Of a stretch of 8,332 bases of DNA, positions 6,674 to 8,332 are shown one piece after another. Source of the DNA: JBKHBQ01 sp046542305 (GTDB lineage: Bacteria > Bacteroidota > Bacteroidia > Bacteroidales > 4484-276); the NCBI GenBank assembly GCA_046542305.1, contig JBKHBQ010000179.1, positions 1 through 8,332 of the forward strand. The letters are read 5' to 3'. Within the stretch, counting starts at the first letter, position 1. Every line of letters starts with the position of its first letter. Position numbers and translations under genes: made by a program. Under the pieces are notes generated by a model. The model saw nothing but the letters and a program-made list of their open reading frames with translations. It ran no database searches and was not told where the DNA came from.

Positions 6674-7385
6674 AAAACTGACGTATTCCTAATTCAGAGA
6701 GAAACGCGAACCGGCGGATCAGGCTTTCGCCAAAATCCTGCATTTTTTTCGGTCCTACCGGGATGAGCACTGTGCCCTTGTGGAGTTTGAGTTTCCAGCC
6801 GGTTTTTTCGAACATCACTTTCACTTCCTTCGACGGCAAAAAGCGGTGCGGACCCTCACCATGGCCGCCAAACAGAGTGGTAAATATCCGGTAAGGGATT
6901 TCGCTGGTGGCCGGCGGACAACTCAATACCAGGATGGCATCCGGTGTGGAAACCCGGTGCAGTTCTTCAAGAAAACGGATCGGATCTGCCACATGTTCCA
7001 AAGTTTCCAGCGATACCACCCGGTGAAATTCACCATCACCAAAAGGCAATTCCGAATAGGTTTCCAGTTTTACCTGTTTCGCCCGGGGCCGCACTTTTTG
7101 TGCTTCACGCATCAGCCCTGCCGAGATTTCTGCATTCACCACCTCGGCATCAGGCATTTCTTTTTTAATGTAATCATCGGCTTCGCAATCGCGGCTGGTT
7201 ACGTTGAGGATCTTCAGGCCTGGAGCGGGATCGAGATGTTTCACCGTTTCGCGGAAGCGCTGGTCGTGGGCGTCTTTCACCTTGTCGTTTTCACGGATGT
7301 AGATATCCGCCACGCGATCCCAGTGTGCTTCCACCTCGCGGTCGGTCCAGTTTTGCCGGTGATCGGTGTTTTTGTATCCGGGCAT
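6654..7385 (-). CDS. Class I SAM-dependent methyltransferase (Methyltransf_11-like) with atypical motif I
   Basis: A 243-aa soluble methyltransferase. It begins with the helical lead (HWDRVADIYI, 21-30) common to small-molecule methyltransferases. Motif I reads LKILNVTSRDCEADDY (57-72) where the family usually has a glycine-rich xDxGxGxG; motif II-like VVNAEIS (82-88) has Glu in place of the usual Asp; the LPFGDGEFHRVVSLETLEHVADP stretch (113-135) and LEELHRVSTPDAILVLSCPP (139-158) are canonical Methyltransf_11 motifs. The protein is therefore clearly in the fold, but the SAM contact loop is divergent. It may still bind SAM with an altered loop, or act on an unusual substrate. It starts 2 nt after the glycosyltransferase stop and overlaps the next gene by 20 nt. 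The product is presumably a methylated sugar or lipid-linked intermediate. Confidence 0.88.
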   Translation of the reverse strand: MPGYKNTDHRQNWTDREVEAHWDRVADIYIRENDKVKDAHDQRFRETVKHLDPAPGLKILNVTSRDCEADDYIKKEMPDAEVVNAEISAGLMREAQKVRPRAKQVKLETYSELPFGDGEFHRVVSLETLEHVADPIRFLEELHRVSTPDAILVLSCPPATSEIPYRIFTTLFGGHGEGPHRFLPSKEVKVMFEKTGWKLKLHKGTVLIPVGPKKMQDFGESLIRRFAFLSELGIRQFYVCEKY

Positions 7386-7387
7386 GG

Positions 7388-8242
7388 CTATCTTTTGATC
7401 CGGTTGAGCATAGCCACCTGGTCGGCAAGCAACCCGATGAAGAACATCATCATGCCGAACACCACCACCAGCATGGCACTATTCGGGAAACGGTCGGCCA
7501 TAAAATAGCCATAAGTGCCCCACGCCAGCCCCAGAAAGGTGGTGATGACGCTGAAGGGGAAAAAGATTTTCAGCGGGTTGAAGAGCATGATGATCCTGAA
7601 AAGCAGCAGCATGGTTTTGGAGCCGTCCTTCACCATTTTCACATTGCTTTTCCTGCCCACGCGTTCCTCCACGGTAATGGGGAAGGTGGCGATGGTATAT
7701 CCTTCTTTCATAAATGCCAGGGTGGAGGTGGTGGAGAGCGAAAAGCCGTTGGGCATCAGGTGCAGCATTTCATGGATCAGGGTTCTGTCGAAACCGCGGA
7801 AGCCCGAGTTGTAGTCGGGCAGTTTTTGTTCCACCAGATATTCGCCCACCTTGCGGATGAGCTTTTTACCGGATTGCCGCCTTTTTACCTGGAACGATTT
7901 ATTGTCGCGCTCGCCGATTACCATGTCGTAATCCTTCAGCAGTTCTATCAGTTGATGGATGTACCTGGGGTCGTGCTGTCCGTCGCTGTCGAGGATGATC
8001 ACCTTGTCGCCCGTTGCTTTGCGAATACCTGTTTTAAGTGCGGCGCCGTAGCCCTTGTTCACGTTGTGGCTGTATAGGATCACCGGGTATTCCCGGATGA
8101 TTTCCGCCGTACGATCGGTAGAGCCGTCATTGATGTAGATCAGCTCGTGGTTCTCGTGAAACCCGAGTTCAATGAATTTTTCCAGACTAAAGCGGATCGC
8201 ATCTTCCTCGTTGTAAGCCGGAACGATGATTGATATTTTCAT
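7388..8242 (-). CDS. GT2 family glycosyltransferase, dolichyl-phosphate-sugar synthase type with two C-terminal TM helices
   Basis: A 284-aa membrane-anchored GT-A glycosyltransferase. It opens with SIIVPAYNEE (4-13), then IYINDGSTDRT (35-45, D39 contacting the nucleotide), NKGYGAALKTGI (62-73), and the DxD metal site ILDSDGQHDP (83-92, D85/D87). NSGFRGFDR (145-153) and VEERVGRKSN (191-200, the basic loop RKS) match polyprenyl-phosphate sugar transferases such as Dpm1/GtrB. The catalytic domain ends near 215 and two hydrophobic helices follow (about 222-244 and 252-276). The likely reaction is transfer of a sugar from a nucleotide donor to a polyprenyl phosphate at the cytoplasmic face of the inner membrane; the sugar is unknown. 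It is the first gene of the operon and its stop is 2 nt before the methyltransferase ATG. The ATG at 8242 opens directly into the GT2 motif. Confidence 0.93.
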   Translation of the reverse strand: MKISIIVPAYNEEDAIRFSLEKFIELGFHENHELIYINDGSTDRTAEIIREYPVILYSHNVNKGYGAALKTGIRKATGDKVIILDSDGQHDPRYIHQLIELLKDYDMVIGERDNKSFQVKRRQSGKKLIRKVGEYLVEQKLPDYNSGFRGFDRTLIHEMLHLMPNGFSLSTTSTLAFMKEGYTIATFPITVEERVGRKSNVKMVKDGSKTMLLLFRIIMLFNPLKIFFPFSVITTFLGLAWGTYGYFMADRFPNSAMLVVVFGMMMFFIGLLADQVAMLNRIKR

Positions 8243-8267
8243 TAAATGAGTATTTCCGTTTCGGCTG

Positions 8268-8275
8268 CGAAAGTA
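8268..8275 (-). promoter_or_regulatory. Candidate -7 promoter box of the glycosyltransferase-SDR operon
   Basis: The minus strand reads TACTTTCG, seven of eight consensus positions of TAnnTTTG, within TATACTTTCG and preceded by a run of nine T. It would give a leader of about 20 nt before the glycosyltransferase ATG. No clear -33 TTG is visible. The remaining sequence to the right edge (8276-8332) shows no recognisable gene. Confidence 0.4.
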
Positions 8276-8332
8276 TAAAAAAAAATGGGATGCCGGGGTC
8301 AGAAGGATGCTGCTGGAGGAAAGGTTATTGGA

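Noticed and set aside
7325..8077. Plus-strand open frame of 250 codons opposite the GT2 gene
   Set aside because: His/Gln/Glu-rich low-complexity translation without motifs, fully antisense to a canonical GT2.

Overview
The window looks like a chromosomal segment of a Bacteroidota (Bacteroidetes) genome. The evidence is an SmpB of the Bacteroidetes type, a PAS-PAS hybrid histidine kinase with a C-terminal receiver domain, the absence of clear Shine-Dalgarno sequences before starts, and upstream boxes matching the Bacteroidetes -7 consensus TAnnTTTG (exact before smpB and the thioredoxin gene, 7 of 8 before the glycosyltransferase gene). Order or genus cannot be fixed from the sequence alone. 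I see no mobile element, CRISPR array, tRNA or rRNA.

Layout: the left quarter holds the 3' part of a plus-strand hybrid sensor kinase; its reading frame stays open to the left edge, so the true start lies outside the window. Everything to its right is on the minus strand. Converging on the kinase are a short unrecognised frame (1995-2216, no ATG) and an exported thioredoxin-fold protein with a CGWC active site. smpB (trans-translation) follows, with its own candidate promoter.

From 8242 down to 3356 runs a tight minus-strand gene train, read in this order: a GT2 family glycosyltransferase of the dolichyl-phosphate-sugar-synthase type with two C-terminal membrane helices; a class I methyltransferase with an atypical SAM motif I; an FrhB/FdhB-like (coenzyme F420 hydrogenase beta subunit family) protein cut in two by an in-frame TAA; a multi-spanning LPG-synthase-TM/'flippase-like' membrane protein; and an NAD(P)-dependent epimerase/dehydratase-like SDR. 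Spacings are 2 nt, a 20 nt overlap, 0, 12 and 18 nt, so this is almost certainly one operon, probably ending at a weak hairpin plus T-run after the SDR gene. The set fits synthesis or modification of a polyprenyl-linked sugar or surface glycolipid; the substrate is unknown.

The points most worth a second look are the in-frame stop inside the FrhB-like gene (nonsense mutation, sequence error, or termination-reinitiation at TAA-GTG), the loss of several family cysteines in the same protein, and the operon itself as a poorly characterised envelope cassette.
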